Below, piece after piece: positions 34,251 to 42,953 of a DNA stretch of 43,557 nt (within the stretch, counting starts at the first letter, position 1; each line of letters starts with the position of its first letter). Below the pieces are notes generated by a model, which was not told the DNA's origin, searched no databases, and saw only the letters and a program-made list of their open reading frames with translations. The stretch lies in assembly GCA_947624915.1 (NCBI GenBank), contig CANQMF010000005.1, positions 1 to 43,557 of the forward strand, given 5' to 3'. Both the position numbers and the translations under genes were made by a program. The DNA is from an uncultured Bacilli bacterium (GTDB taxonomy: Bacteria; Bacillota_I; Bacilli_A; RF39; UBA660).

Positions 34251-34263
34251 GCAAGAGTGCCAA
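34237..34263. promoter_or_regulatory. CIRCE element (HrcA operator)
   Basis: TTAGCACTT, nine bases, then GAGTGCCAA: the CIRCE inverted repeat (TTAGCACTC-N9-GAGTGCTAA) with one substitution in each arm. It covers the clpB -35, so HrcA binding should block transcription and heat should relieve it. The same arm orientation would also sit near the end of the HD gene, but only clpB is driven from here. Confidence 0.9.
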
Positions 34264-34285
34264 AAAGTAAGATAAAAGAAAAGAG

Positions 34286-35857
34286 TTATTTTATTTTCCT
34301 CTTCTCTCCAATATTTTTTATATTAAATTTTATAATTTTTTCTCCAAATATAGTTTCGGCATCATCAGCCATTTCATACTCAATATTACTACTCTTATTA
34401 AGTTCATATTCAAATACTTCTAAAACCGTTAAAGTAGCATTTATATTCTTTCCCATTTCAATACAATAAAAGCGATGTACCATTTGTCCAATACACTGAT
34501 CAATCTTCGCCATTATATCTAACTGTTTTTCGTAATACCCATAGTTAATCTTTTTTTGCAATACTGACATAACGATCTCTTTATATTCTTCTAAAAGTTG
34601 ATTTAATGGTTGTAGTAACGGATCGTTATAAAAAGTACCTGTCTTTTCACAAAAGTATTTAATTCTCTTATTAATAATATTTATATCAAAAGAATTATAT
34701 ATATACCTTAGCAAACGAACATCAACGCATAAATAACTACTTGGTATCATAATACACGTTATATTACCAGTCGGAATAGCATTCAAGACATATAATTCAT
34801 CAATATAACCACTTCTGTTATATGGTAAACCTGTTTCAATAGCATATTCAACTCGTGTTGACTCAACAGGACTAACCATTGTCACACTTTCACAATAAAA
34901 GGAAATGCCGTGTTTTACAAACTCTTTAATGGCTAAATTTGTTTTATCCAATCCACTTAAAGCACTAACACTATCGTCTACAACAGAAATCCAACGTTCA
35001 TTATTCCCACCATTAAAATTACGAGGAATTATTAGGGAATGTTTTTTCATTTCTTCTTGTGATAATATGCCATACTGTAATATACTCTTTATTTTAAAGA
35101 AATCAAAACCAATGGCATGAAAGCAATTACCACTCTTAGTCATCTCATCTGGAATGGGTATATAATTTAATTTAAATAATTCATAATATAAAGCATTTAT
35201 CTCTTCAGCTAACGGTATTAACGCAACGGCCTGTTCATTACGTATAAATTCAGGGTCTAAAGCTTCATATGTATCTTCTTTAAATCTTTTTCTATCTAAT
35301 GCATCAGCATCCTTTAAAATACTAATTAGTTTCATATATATCTGCTCAACTAACTTTAACTCACTAGACATTTCACCATCAGGAAGTAATAAATCAAAAT
35401 AATGAACCGCATTTTCAAATAAACTATGTTCCAGATTATCCTTCGCACAATGAGCAGACATAAGGGCCCTTGAAAGGATACGATGATGGATATCACTATA
35501 AATACTATTTGTTTTTTCATCAAGATAAGGTTCTAATATAGTAGCCGATACGTCACCATGTAATGAATCACTAACTTTACTACGACCAATATCATGATAA
35601 AAACTAGCATCTAATAAAATAGTCCTATATGGTTCTTCTATATCTTTACTAAGTAAAAAAGTATATAAAAAAACTTTCTCAACATGACAAGCACCATGTA
35701 AAATTCCAACATCATTATATAACCTATAATTAAAAGAGCTTAATTTTGATAACAAATAATCATACTCTTGTTCTGTCAAACGATCAAATAATTCTTTAGC
35801 TATAACAGGATATCTTTGACTTATTAAATCCCTATGCCTGAGTATTTTTTTTAACAT
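34286..35857 (-). CDS. HD-domain hydrolase of unknown specificity
   Basis: A 523-residue protein. The HD-superfamily metal site is in the first third: HGACHVEKVF near 55, FYHDIGRSK (the HD pair) near 88 and LKDADALDRKRF near 185. The middle and C-terminal two thirds (about 200-523) match nothing I know; they include many Tyr and Leu but no membrane segment. It starts at an ATG that overlaps the end of the LRR-transglutaminase gene by 26 bases and has a weak Shine-Dalgarno (AAGAAG), so translation is probably coupled. A nucleotide or cyclic-nucleotide substrate is possible but not shown. Confidence 0.75.
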   Translation of the reverse strand: MLKKILRHRDLISQRYPVIAKELFDRLTEQEYDYLLSKLSSFNYRLYNDVGILHGACHVEKVFLYTFLLSKDIEEPYRTILLDASFYHDIGRSKVSDSLHGDVSATILEPYLDEKTNSIYSDIHHRILSRALMSAHCAKDNLEHSLFENAVHYFDLLLPDGEMSSELKLVEQIYMKLISILKDADALDRKRFKEDTYEALDPEFIRNEQAVALIPLAEEINALYYELFKLNYIPIPDEMTKSGNCFHAIGFDFFKIKSILQYGILSQEEMKKHSLIIPRNFNGGNNERWISVVDDSVSALSGLDKTNLAIKEFVKHGISFYCESVTMVSPVESTRVEYAIETGLPYNRSGYIDELYVLNAIPTGNITCIMIPSSYLCVDVRLLRYIYNSFDINIINKRIKYFCEKTGTFYNDPLLQPLNQLLEEYKEIVMSVLQKKINYGYYEKQLDIMAKIDQCIGQMVHRFYCIEMGKNINATLTVLEVFEYELNKSSNIEYEMADDAETIFGEKIIKFNIKNIGEKRKIK

Positions 35858-37073
35858 ATTCTTTCTTCTTTCTATCCTTATATAGGGAATATTCAAAAAC
35901 ATCTAAGTCAACATATTCAGTAGTTGCTTCATAATCCATTAAAAAATGTTGCCAAACATTTTTACGATCATATGATGGATCTATATAATAATAATCATCA
36001 TTTAATTTAACCCTGACCAATGCATGGTTATTCCCTAACTGTGATGCCCTCTTGTCGTGGCAGTGAACATTCCAAGCAGGAATATCTAACATTCGTAACA
36101 TTAACACCATCAAATTAACTATTCCTTCACAGTTAGATTGTTTAAAATGATATGCATAATAACTACTATGAAAATTATTTAATGTTTTAACAACTCGATT
36201 AGGTATTTCTATATACTTTTCTTTAATTGATTGGTAATTAGTATCACGATTAATAATCAATTGTTTTGAGAACTTAACATTTTTTATGATATACGAATAA
36301 ACAAAAGCTAACTTATCATCACTATTTAGATCATAAGCCTTTTTACTTGTAAACCAATTATTTAATTTACAATACATATCACATAAATCACGTGGACTTA
36401 AACAAACATACTTTAAAAAACCACTTTTCTCTCCAAATCTAAGAAAACTATAACCACCAATTTCAGCATTTGCCAATTGTTGTGCCCAACTTTTATCTTT
36501 CTTAATAATTCCTAAATACATACTTATATCAAGTGTATTATCATAACTTAATAATGTCTGTTCTAAATAAGCATTAATATCCAAATTATCACCATTAATA
36601 TTATTGCCATACATAATCACTTCATGAAGATTATGTAATTTATCTAACCCCTTTACTGTTTCTAACAAAGGATTATTAACTAATATTAAAGATTCTAATT
36701 TATCTAACTTGCTAATATCTAATTCTTTTACATGTAGATCGTTAATAATATTCAATTTCTTTAAATTTGGTAAAGAAGCAATAATCGAAAAATCACTAAT
36801 ATGATTAATAACATGACTATACTCTATATTTGTTTCACCAAGAATTTCATTATAATCAGCTGATTTAATAACCAGACATTCCAAATTGGGAAGCATACTT
36901 AAATCATCAATATTATAACTATTGGTTATAACTAAATCCTTTACCATGCTTAATTCCTCATCAGTAAAAGTGGTATACATATCATCCCAAGCTTTTATGC
37001 TACCATCTCTTTTACCTATCTCAATCAAATAGTCATTCATACTAACAGCTATATCAATACAAATCTTTTTCAC
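35832..37073 (-). CDS. Leucine-rich-repeat protein with C-terminal transglutaminase-like domain
   Basis: About 413 residues, likely starting at the GTG at 37073 (Shine-Dalgarno GGTGGT). N-terminal two fifths hold 4-5 irregular leucine-rich repeats (LSMLPNLECLVIKS, IASLPNLKKLNIIN, ISKLDKLESLILVN, LDKLHNLHEVIMYG). The C-terminal part has a Cys-His-Asp transglutaminase-like triad: QSNCEGIVNLM, GNNHALVRV and YIDPSYD. There is no signal peptide, so it should be cytoplasmic. A TTG further upstream falls in the promoter -10 and cannot be the start. The LRR would bind a partner and the TGase-like domain may cleave or modify it; the HD protein gene is coupled downstream. Confidence 0.75.
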   Translation of the reverse strand: MKKICIDIAVSMNDYLIEIGKRDGSIKAWDDMYTTFTDEELSMVKDLVITNSYNIDDLSMLPNLECLVIKSADYNEILGETNIEYSHVINHISDFSIIASLPNLKKLNIINDLHVKELDISKLDKLESLILVNNPLLETVKGLDKLHNLHEVIMYGNNINGDNLDINAYLEQTLLSYDNTLDISMYLGIIKKDKSWAQQLANAEIGGYSFLRFGEKSGFLKYVCLSPRDLCDMYCKLNNWFTSKKAYDLNSDDKLAFVYSYIIKNVKFSKQLIINRDTNYQSIKEKYIEIPNRVVKTLNNFHSSYYAYHFKQSNCEGIVNLMVLMLRMLDIPAWNVHCHDKRASQLGNNHALVRVKLNDDYYYIDPSYDRKNVWQHFLMDYEATTEYVDLDVFEYSLYKDRKKKEYVKKNTQA

Positions 37074-37101
37074 TAACACCACCACTTTTAAATTAAGGCC
37101 T

Positions 37102-37130
37102 ATTATACACAAACATTATTTTTTTGTCAA
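37102..37130 (-). promoter_or_regulatory. Promoter of the LRR-transglutaminase/HD unit
   Basis: Minus-strand TTGACA (37130-37125), a 17-base spacer and TATAAT (37107-37102): consensus. Confidence 0.85.
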
Positions 37131-37136
37131 AACCAC

Positions 37137-37160
37137 AAAAAAAGGATAAATTAATATCCT
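37137..37160 (-). terminator. rplT terminator
   Basis: A 6-bp stem (37143-37148 with 37155-37160) with a run of seven T on the minus strand, at the rplT stop. Confidence 0.8.
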
Positions 37161-37704
37161 ACTTTAAAGAAGCAAGTAACTCTGCTTTTTTCATCGTTGT
37201 GTATCCCTCAATATTCTTTTCTTTAGCCATTTCTTTTAACTCAGCTACAGTCATTTTAGATAAATCAACGTTATTTTCTTTTGCTTCTGCTTTCTTTTCT
37301 TTTGCTTCAGTCTTAGAAGATTTAACTTCTTTCTCCTTAACTATTTTACCATCTAAAGCCTCTTTAGCCATCTTAACTAAGTCAGCAAATGCTTCTGGTT
37401 CATTAATTGCTATCTCACTTAACATTTTTCTATTAATATTCACATTAGCCTTATTAAGACCAGCAATAAACTTAGAATAACTAATTTCATTCATACGACA
37501 AGCAGCATTAATACGAGTAATCCATAACTTTCTCATATTTCTCTTTGTTTGTCTTCTATCCCTGTATGCATATTGTAAAGAGTGCATAACTTGTTCTTTT
37601 GCTGTCTTATATAATTTGTGTTTACTTCCAAAATATCCTTTTGCACGCTTTAAGACTTTTTTTCTTCTTGCAGCATGAATATTACTTCCTTTAACTCTTG
37701 CCAT
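37159..37704 (-). CDS. rplT: 50S ribosomal protein bL20 with a Rho-N-like C-terminal extension
   Basis: The first 118 residues are standard bL20: [38 protein letters not shown] and [17 protein letters not shown]20 builds the 50S subunit and, in this operon, represses its own expression via the leader. The usual protein stops near 118; this one is 181. The extra part is a Lys/Glu/Ala linker (about 120-145) and a last 35 residues, [20 protein letters not shown] then [13 protein letters not shown], matching the pattern of Rho N-terminal/HeH-type nucleic-acid-binding domains. There is one frame and no stop, so the fusion is real. Its role is unknown. Confidence 0.93.
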   Translation of the reverse strand: MARVKGSNIHAARRKKVLKRAKGYFGSKHKLYKTAKEQVMHSLQYAYRDRRQTKRNMRKLWITRINAACRMNEISYSKFIAGLNKANVNINRKMLSEIAINEPEAFADLVKMAKEALDGKIVKEKEVKSSKTEAKEKKAEAKENNVDLSKMTVAELKEMAKEKNIEGYTTMKKAELLASLK

Positions 37705-37723
37705 TGCAATTCCTCCTTCATTT

Positions 37724-37924
37724 TTAAATAATTACTTTTTTCAATCTGTTAGCATCTGCTCTAGATAAAGTAGATGCCTGTCTACCGCTTCGATTAGAAG
37801 CTGAATTTTTCTTTCCTGTATTGTGTCTAGTTCCTGGATGTCCAATTTTTACTGAACCACTATTTCTAACATTTAAAACTTTTTGGGTTCCCTTATGAGA
37901 TTTCAATTTTATCTTCTTTGGCAT
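37724..37924 (-). CDS. rpmI: 50S ribosomal protein bL35
   Basis: A 66-residue basic protein. [15 protein letters not shown] at the start and [16 protein letters not shown] near the end match bL35. It sits between infC and rplT in the conserved order, with short gaps (10 and 19 bases). GGAGGGAAA precedes the ATG. Confidence 0.96.
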   Translation of the reverse strand: MPKKIKLKSHKGTQKVLNVRNSGSVKIGHPGTRHNTGKKNSASNRSGRQASTLSRADANRLKKVII

Positions 37925-37934
37925 AATTTCCCTC

Positions 37935-38465
37935 CTATTTGTCTTTTTTTGGTATAAGTATCATTGTCATGTTACGTCCATCTAAAGTAGGCTTTTGATC
38001 TAAACTACCATAATTACCTAAAGCTTCAGCAAAGCGCATTAAGACCTGCTTTCCTAAATCTGTATGAGCCATTTCACGTCCTTTAAACCTAATTGATGCC
38101 TTAATCCTATGCCCCTTTTCAAGATATTTTGAAGCTTGTTTTACCCTCGTCTCAAAATCATGAATATCAATAGAAACACTCAAACGATATTCTTTCATCT
38201 CCAAATTAGCTTCTCTTTGTTTTTTTAAATTTTCCTTTTGCTTTTTCTTATTTTCATATTTATACTTATTATAATCCATTATCTTACAAACTGGTGGATT
38301 ACCATTCGGATTAATCAAAACAAGATCAAAGCCGGCATAGGTAGCTAAAGTAAGTGCATCTTTGGTTGACTTAATACCCAATTGTTCTCCTTTAGGTCCA
38401 ATAACCATTACCTCTTTAGCACGTATTTGTTCATTAGTGAACAAACCCTTATCTTTGTTTGCGAT
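37935..38465 (-). CDS. infC: Translation initiation factor IF-3 with an ATC start
   Basis: IF-3 keeps 30S subunits apart from 50S and proofreads the start codon. The 176-residue frame holds GLFTNEQIRAKEVMVIGPKG in the N-terminal domain, a linker with NGNPPVCKIMDYNKYKYE, and a C-terminal KRQREA-type region (LKKQREANLEMKEYRLS, RIKASIRFKGREM). The only codon at the right distance (8 bases) from the GGGAGGTG Shine-Dalgarno is ATC at 38465. IF-3 genes in many bacteria use such rare starts (ATT/ATC), so that IF-3 limits its own translation. First gene of infC-rpmI-rplT, behind an L20-type leader. Confidence 0.95.
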   Translation of the reverse strand: MANKDKGLFTNEQIRAKEVMVIGPKGEQLGIKSTKDALTLATYAGFDLVLINPNGNPPVCKIMDYNKYKYENKKKQKENLKKQREANLEMKEYRLSVSIDIHDFETRVKQASKYLEKGHRIKASIRFKGREMAHTDLGKQVLMRFAEALGNYGSLDQKPTLDGRNMTMILIPKKDK

Positions 38466-38620
38466 AACAAACACCTCCCAATCATATCTTATACCATGAA
38501 AAAAGTGCACACAAGAGTATCCACTTTAAAACCTAAAATATTTCTATTATGGCCTCAACCCATTACAAAAGTAATCAGGTGGATGTGGACACATCGCTTT
38601 CCTTTTTTTCACTACGTACT
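38466..38620 (-). ncRNA. L20-type ribosomal protein leader (infC-rpmI-rplT)
   Basis: The 150-base leader between promoter and infC has the layout of the Firmicute L20 leader: a GTGTCCACATCCACCTGATTA-like block just after the start, a GGGTTGAGGCC block in the middle, and near the end a hairpin (38502-38507 with 38522-38527) followed by a T-run on the minus strand, that is an attenuator. In Bacillus L20 protein stabilises the terminated form, giving autoregulation. Sequence elements are recalled, not compared in a database. Confidence 0.75.
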
Positions 38621-38622
38621 TG

Positions 38623-38650
38623 ATTATAACACATTTTTATTATATGTCAA
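38623..38650 (-). promoter_or_regulatory. infC operon promoter
   Basis: Minus-strand TTGACA (38650-38645), a 16-base spacer and TATAAT (38628-38623) preceded by TGT. Confidence 0.85.
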
Positions 38651-38683
38651 GCCTTTTATATTTATTTCCAATTAATTTTAATT

Positions 38684-39565
38684 TCACCACTTAACTTCTT
38701 TACCACAATTACCGCAAAAACGATCTACTACCAATTCCCCACAATTATTACAATAGTGAACATTTGATACCGGAATAGGAAAATTGTTAGCATTTTTATA
38801 TACTCGTCTTTTTCTACTAAATAATCTTTGTTGACTTTTTGAAACATAATCAGGATTTAAATTCAAATAATTACTAGATAACTGTTTAACTTTATTAGCT
38901 GACGTAGTAAAGAAAACAATAACAAAAATCAAAAAGACGGCAAGAAAAACCTCATTACCTGTTGCTTCTGATGCATAAATCAAATAATCATATACACCAT
39001 GTGCCAAAGTAGGTATTAATAAACTCAAAACAATATTACGTTTAGATAAAGCAAGATTTTTATTAGTTATTGCTAACTTAGCAAGTGATAAATAATATCC
39101 CATCATAATACCATCACATAAATGACCTGGTATTGCTAAAAAAGCTCTAACAATAGCTGTTTGAACACCAAATTGATAAACATACAATATATTTTCAAAA
39201 CAAGCAAAGCCTAACGCAACAAATGTTGCGTAAACAATGCCATCGTATAAATAATTAAACTCACGATCATTGTACTCCATTTTATAAACAAATATCCACT
39301 TAGAAAACTCTTCTATTAGAGCTACACCAATAAAAACATATGGGATTAATTCTACAACATTTAAGTTATCGGTTTCATAACCGAAAAACGGAATAGCCTC
39401 TGTCAGAATACTTGTAATAACTAATGTTAAAAATGTCGCACCAACACCACAAAAAAATAGTTTAACTAATGTCTCAACTGGTTCTTTATCAGCATCTCTT
39501 TTATAAATAATAAATCCAAAAAAGATAACTGGCGCAACTGACAAAATTAGTAACAATGCTCCCAT
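38684..39565 (-). CDS. prsW: PrsW-family glutamic intramembrane protease with C-terminal zinc ribbon
   Basis: A 293-residue polytopic protein. PrsW motifs: IEEFSKWIFV near residue 87 (Glu-Glu active site), a YDGIVYATFVALGFACFEN helix, HLCDGIMMGYY and HGVYDYLIY near the end of the membrane part. About seven helices fit the family. In Bacillus PrsW cleaves the anti-sigma factor RsiW; here a partner anti-sigma gene is not nearby. The C-terminal 30 residues form CNNCG...CGNCG, a zinc ribbon not usual in PrsW. Start at the ATG at 39565 after GAGAGGT. Preceded by TTGTAA-17-TACAAT-like promoter boxes. Confidence 0.85.
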   Translation of the reverse strand: MGALLLILSVAPVIFFGFIIYKRDADKEPVETLVKLFFCGVGATFLTLVITSILTEAIPFFGYETDNLNVVELIPYVFIGVALIEEFSKWIFVYKMEYNDREFNYLYDGIVYATFVALGFACFENILYVYQFGVQTAIVRAFLAIPGHLCDGIMMGYYLSLAKLAITNKNLALSKRNIVLSLLIPTLAHGVYDYLIYASEATGNEVFLAVFLIFVIVFFTTSANKVKQLSSNYLNLNPDYVSKSQQRLFSRKRRVYKNANNFPIPVSNVHYCNNCGELVVDRFCGNCGKEVKW

Positions 39566-39720
39566 ATAATACCTCTCTATCCTATAAAATGATTGTAACA
39601 AAAAACGAACAAAATTACAACAAACAGACACATTCGTAATTAACAATTAATATACAATCCCAACATATTGTACTACTTTATAATAACCAATATCAAGATT
39701 CATTTTACATTACTAGACAG

Positions 39721-39746
39721 AAAAAGAATGATATTCACCATCCTTT
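39721..39746 (-). terminator. Terminator of the VWA surface protein gene
   Basis: A 10-bp stem (39723-39732 with 39737-39746, two G-U pairs), 4-base loop and T-rich tail on the minus strand; it overlaps the stop codon. Confidence 0.75.
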
Positions 39747-42700
39747 ATTCCGTAACTACAACATATGGATTTTCTTTAGTTCCATCTCCATCACTATAAG
39801 TTATACCTGATTTAAGTGAAATCACAGGGCGTATACCAAATGAACTCCAGTAGTATACCTGACTAAATATCAAATAACCACTAGAAGATACATAATAAAT
39901 ACGAGCTGTATATGATGTAAAAGAATGAGGTGATAGTGTCCAATAATCCTCTCCCGTATACAAGTAATAACTTTTATTAGTATCACCACCTCCAGCATAT
40001 ATTGCTTCATCAACTGTTATTAAACCTACCGGCTTATTTACTCCCCCATTAGCTACTGTTAGAGAGTCTTGCTCTCTACACATTAAGCTAGGTATTCCGT
40101 TCGATTCCCGATAATAGGTGTCAAACATCAAAATTTTACTAAGATCTCCACCGTTGGGATTCCATCCACTATTAACTTTAGAGTCTTCATAACTTCGATC
40201 ATCACACCATACCGTATCTTCCAAATAATTTTCGTATTTTACCATATTACTTGCATACCATGTGTTTTCAATATACTTCTTAATATTTGAATCGTTTGTA
40301 TTGCTAAACATTCCATCCAGAGCTTCCTCTACGCTTCTACCACCACTTATTGTTATATAATCTATCGAATTTCCACTTAGATAGTACATATAATTAATTT
40401 TCGTACAAGTATCGGTATTGTTCAAACATGTATAGTGATGGGTAGCTAAATCACTACTAATTAAACTTGGAGCAAATGATTCTATTGTATCGGTTAAAGT
40501 GTACATTTTCGAAGAAACATCATAAGTAAATGATTTACCATATTTTATAACATTAGACCCATAAAAGCCTGTGTCGTAAGCACTGACAATATAACTCATA
40601 TCCGTCACACTACAGGTATCACTAGTCAAATCATTTTGACATGCGTAATAGTTTTTATAAGTACTATAATTTGGATACCAGTCGCTTATCTTAATCGTCA
40701 TTGTGTCTTTTAATGTATAAGTATCATTCCCATTATCCTGTACACTTTGTCCTAAAACAATACTAGTATTAACATCATCAAGATACGTTCCATTTTTTAA
40801 AATGAGATAATAACCGGTTGAACTTGTACCACCTAATATGTAATAGGAAGTAGAACAAGTTGTATTGGTCTCACTAAAGCAAGTATAATAACCATTTAAA
40901 ATATTATAATTATCTTTCCATGGGTATTGTGTTGCGTCTTCACCTAACTTATAGGTACCATTTTCATAACTAATGGTAGACGAGAAATAATAATTGTTAC
41001 TTGATAAGCTACGAGAAAATAAAATATTGGTGTTTGCTGGGCTTTTAGATCTAGCTTCATAAACTAACCCATATTTATAGTTTGCATAAGATGGCGAGTC
41101 ATCATTACTGCTATTATAGTTATATGTCGTTACTTGTGTGGATGAACCCGTTCTATTACATATTTTTTTACCATCTTGATCAGTTGTTGGCTTACCATTA
41201 TATATTAATTTAACACCACCCGTTTCAGTCGTCCTTATCATCTTCCAACAGATACCCGCAAATAAGACATTATTATTATCAACAGCTCCACGATAGTAAT
41301 AAATCGGATACTCATCACCGGCTGTATCGGCAATCATATAGACACCTTTACCGTTTGAATTTGATGATACTTTCTTGAAGTCTATCCCACTACTACTTGT
41401 AACATATGCACTTCTAACGTTATCAGGTACAGCTTGATATTTCATAGCATTATACAAGGTTGGTGGAGGTGCTATATAAACTGTCCCCTCGGTACTTTTG
41501 GCTAGTTCTGTCTTTCCCCATGTCCCTTTTATATATACATCTCGTTCTGGCATGTTAAAACTAGTATCACTTACTTTTTCAGTTACGCCTTTGATCTTCC
41601 ATCCGGTAAATTGATAGCCTTCGCATACTGGTGGAACATCAGCTAATTCTACTACTTCATGAAAGTAATGATATTCTTCAGTGTTATATGTCATTTTACA
41701 TTCACTTGGATAATTACCATCATAATAAATGACGTACCCATATCTTAATATCGGAGTTTTATCACTTTCCGTATATTTTTCTTCCTCATCAGGTAATTTG
41801 GTTGTCACTTCTACCCCTTTATTAGTTGGATAATAATCAACTTTATCTTGATACTCCTTCTTTAATTTGGCATTAATCTCCATATGCAAACTATCTTTTG
41901 TTAAAAGTGTATTTGGCTCCACTGTCCATATAACTTTTTGACTACTTTCATTAGTTTCTAACCTAACAGTACCCATCGATACTTTTATATCATCTTTACG
42001 AATAACTTCAAAATAATCATTATTTATATAATCAACTATTTCAAATTTCTCATAATAATCTAAAAGACCACTAAACGTCGCTGTAAAAAAATTATCATAA
42101 ATATCACCCATATATGCATCATATTGAATATCACTAGCTTGTTTTAAATACTCCGTAATCTTACTTCCCATTTCATATTGAATACCTACAATCAACATAT
42201 CATGATACTTTTCTTTTAAATACTCATATTGTGATTTTATCATTGATGTATCTTCATTAGCAGCTCCATCTGTCATAAATAAAACTACTAAGCCTCGGTC
42301 TTTAGATGTTTTATAATCAGTTAATAATTCTTCGACTTTTTTTAGTCCAGCATAATAATTAGTATTACCACTAGCTTCTAATCCATCAATATAAGTTATC
42401 AAGGTATCTGCATCATTAACAAATGGTGTAACAACAGAAGCATCCGATTCATATTTAACTAAGGCAATGGTATTATCTTCATCAAGACTTAAAACATCAT
42501 TAACATACTTTTTGGCGCTATCTTTTAACTTATCCATCTTAGTTCCTGACATACTTCCAGATACATCAAGCACCATAATAACATCAAGACTAGGAACACT
42601 ATGAAAACTGGGGTTAGTATCAACGTCAAAGACTATTTTAGCATTAGTAGTACTAGTCCATTCAGCACTTTTCTCCATATGCCAACTACCTGGGGATTTA

Positions 42701-42873
42701 TCGGCATACCCATCTGATTCAATAACGACCTTCTTGACTTCAACATTATTATCTAAATCCGTTAAGGCAGTTAAAGCACTTCTTAAAATATTTAATCCAC
42801 CTGTTGGAAAAACAAAAATATTTAGTAAAAAACCTAACACCACATATAAATAAAACAACTTTTCGTTTTTCAT
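39745..42873 (-). CDS. Large secreted VWA-domain surface protein
   Basis: A 1042-residue protein. A hydrophobic N-terminal segment (5-23) is a signal or anchor. A von Willebrand A domain follows (about 95-275) with MIDAS residues DVSGS at 103-107, Thr171 and Asp202 (FMTDGAA), so it should bind a metal and a ligand. Next comes an InlB-like repeat (about 385-452, CEGYQFTGWKIKG, MPERDVYIKGTW). Further on are three Cys-pair repeats (C665/C673, C745/C754, C816/C823) and a C-terminal domain with YWTLSPHSF and FGIRPVISLKSG, seen in uncultured gut Firmicutes. No LPXTG. GAGGTGC precedes the ATG at 42873. Adhesion or cell contact is inferred. Confidence 0.85.
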   Translation of the reverse strand: MKNEKLFYLYVVLGFLLNIFVFPTGGLNILRSALTALTDLDNNVEVKKVVIESDGYADKSPGSWHMEKSAEWTSTTNAKIVFDVDTNPSFHSVPSLDVIMVLDVSGSMSGTKMDKLKDSAKKYVNDVLSLDEDNTIALVKYESDASVVTPFVNDADTLITYIDGLEASGNTNYYAGLKKVEELLTDYKTSKDRGLVVLFMTDGAANEDTSMIKSQYEYLKEKYHDMLIVGIQYEMGSKITEYLKQASDIQYDAYMGDIYDNFFTATFSGLLDYYEKFEIVDYINNDYFEVIRKDDIKVSMGTVRLETNESSQKVIWTVEPNTLLTKDSLHMEINAKLKKEYQDKVDYYPTNKGVEVTTKLPDEEEKYTESDKTPILRYGYVIYYDGNYPSECKMTYNTEEYHYFHEVVELADVPPVCEGYQFTGWKIKGVTEKVSDTSFNMPERDVYIKGTWGKTELAKSTEGTVYIAPPPTLYNAMKYQAVPDNVRSAYVTSSSGIDFKKVSSNSNGKGVYMIADTAGDEYPIYYYRGAVDNNNVLFAGICWKMIRTTETGGVKLIYNGKPTTDQDGKKICNRTGSSTQVTTYNYNSSNDDSPSYANYKYGLVYEARSKSPANTNILFSRSLSSNNYYFSSTISYENGTYKLGEDATQYPWKDNYNILNGYYTCFSETNTTCSTSYYILGGTSSTGYYLILKNGTYLDDVNTSIVLGQSVQDNGNDTYTLKDTMTIKISDWYPNYSTYKNYYACQNDLTSDTCSVTDMSYIVSAYDTGFYGSNVIKYGKSFTYDVSSKMYTLTDTIESFAPSLISSDLATHHYTCLNNTDTCTKINYMYYLSGNSIDYITISGGRSVEEALDGMFSNTNDSNIKKYIENTWYASNMVKYENYLEDTVWCDDRSYEDSKVNSGWNPNGGDLSKILMFDTYYRESNGIPSLMCREQDSLTVANGGVNKPVGLITVDEAIYAGGGDTNKSYYLYTGEDYWTLSPHSFTSYTARIYYVSSSGYLIFSQVYYWSSFGIRPVISLKSGITYSDGDGTKENPYVVVTE

Positions 42874-42889
42874 AAAGCACCTCACTTGT

Positions 42890-42913
42890 CCTGAAATAAA
42901 TTACTTAAGGCCC
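42890..42913. repeat. Third, partial copy of the dut-flanking palindrome
   Basis: On the minus strand this is GGCCTTAAGTAATTTATTTC followed by AGGAC; it matches the palindromic part of 968-1009 at about 21 of 25 positions. It lies between the gap terminator and the Shine-Dalgarno of the VWA gene. The non-palindromic inner half of the dut repeats is not present here. Confidence 0.6.
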
Positions 42914-42922
42914 TTAATTGGT

Positions 42923-42951
42923 AAAAAAAGTTGATTTCAAAATCACCTTTT

Positions 42952-42953
<2 letters not shown>
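42923..42953 (-). terminator. gap terminator
   Basis: A stem of about 13 bp with one mismatch (42923-42936 with 42941-42953) and a run of seven T on the minus strand. It starts at the gap stop codon. Confidence 0.8.
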
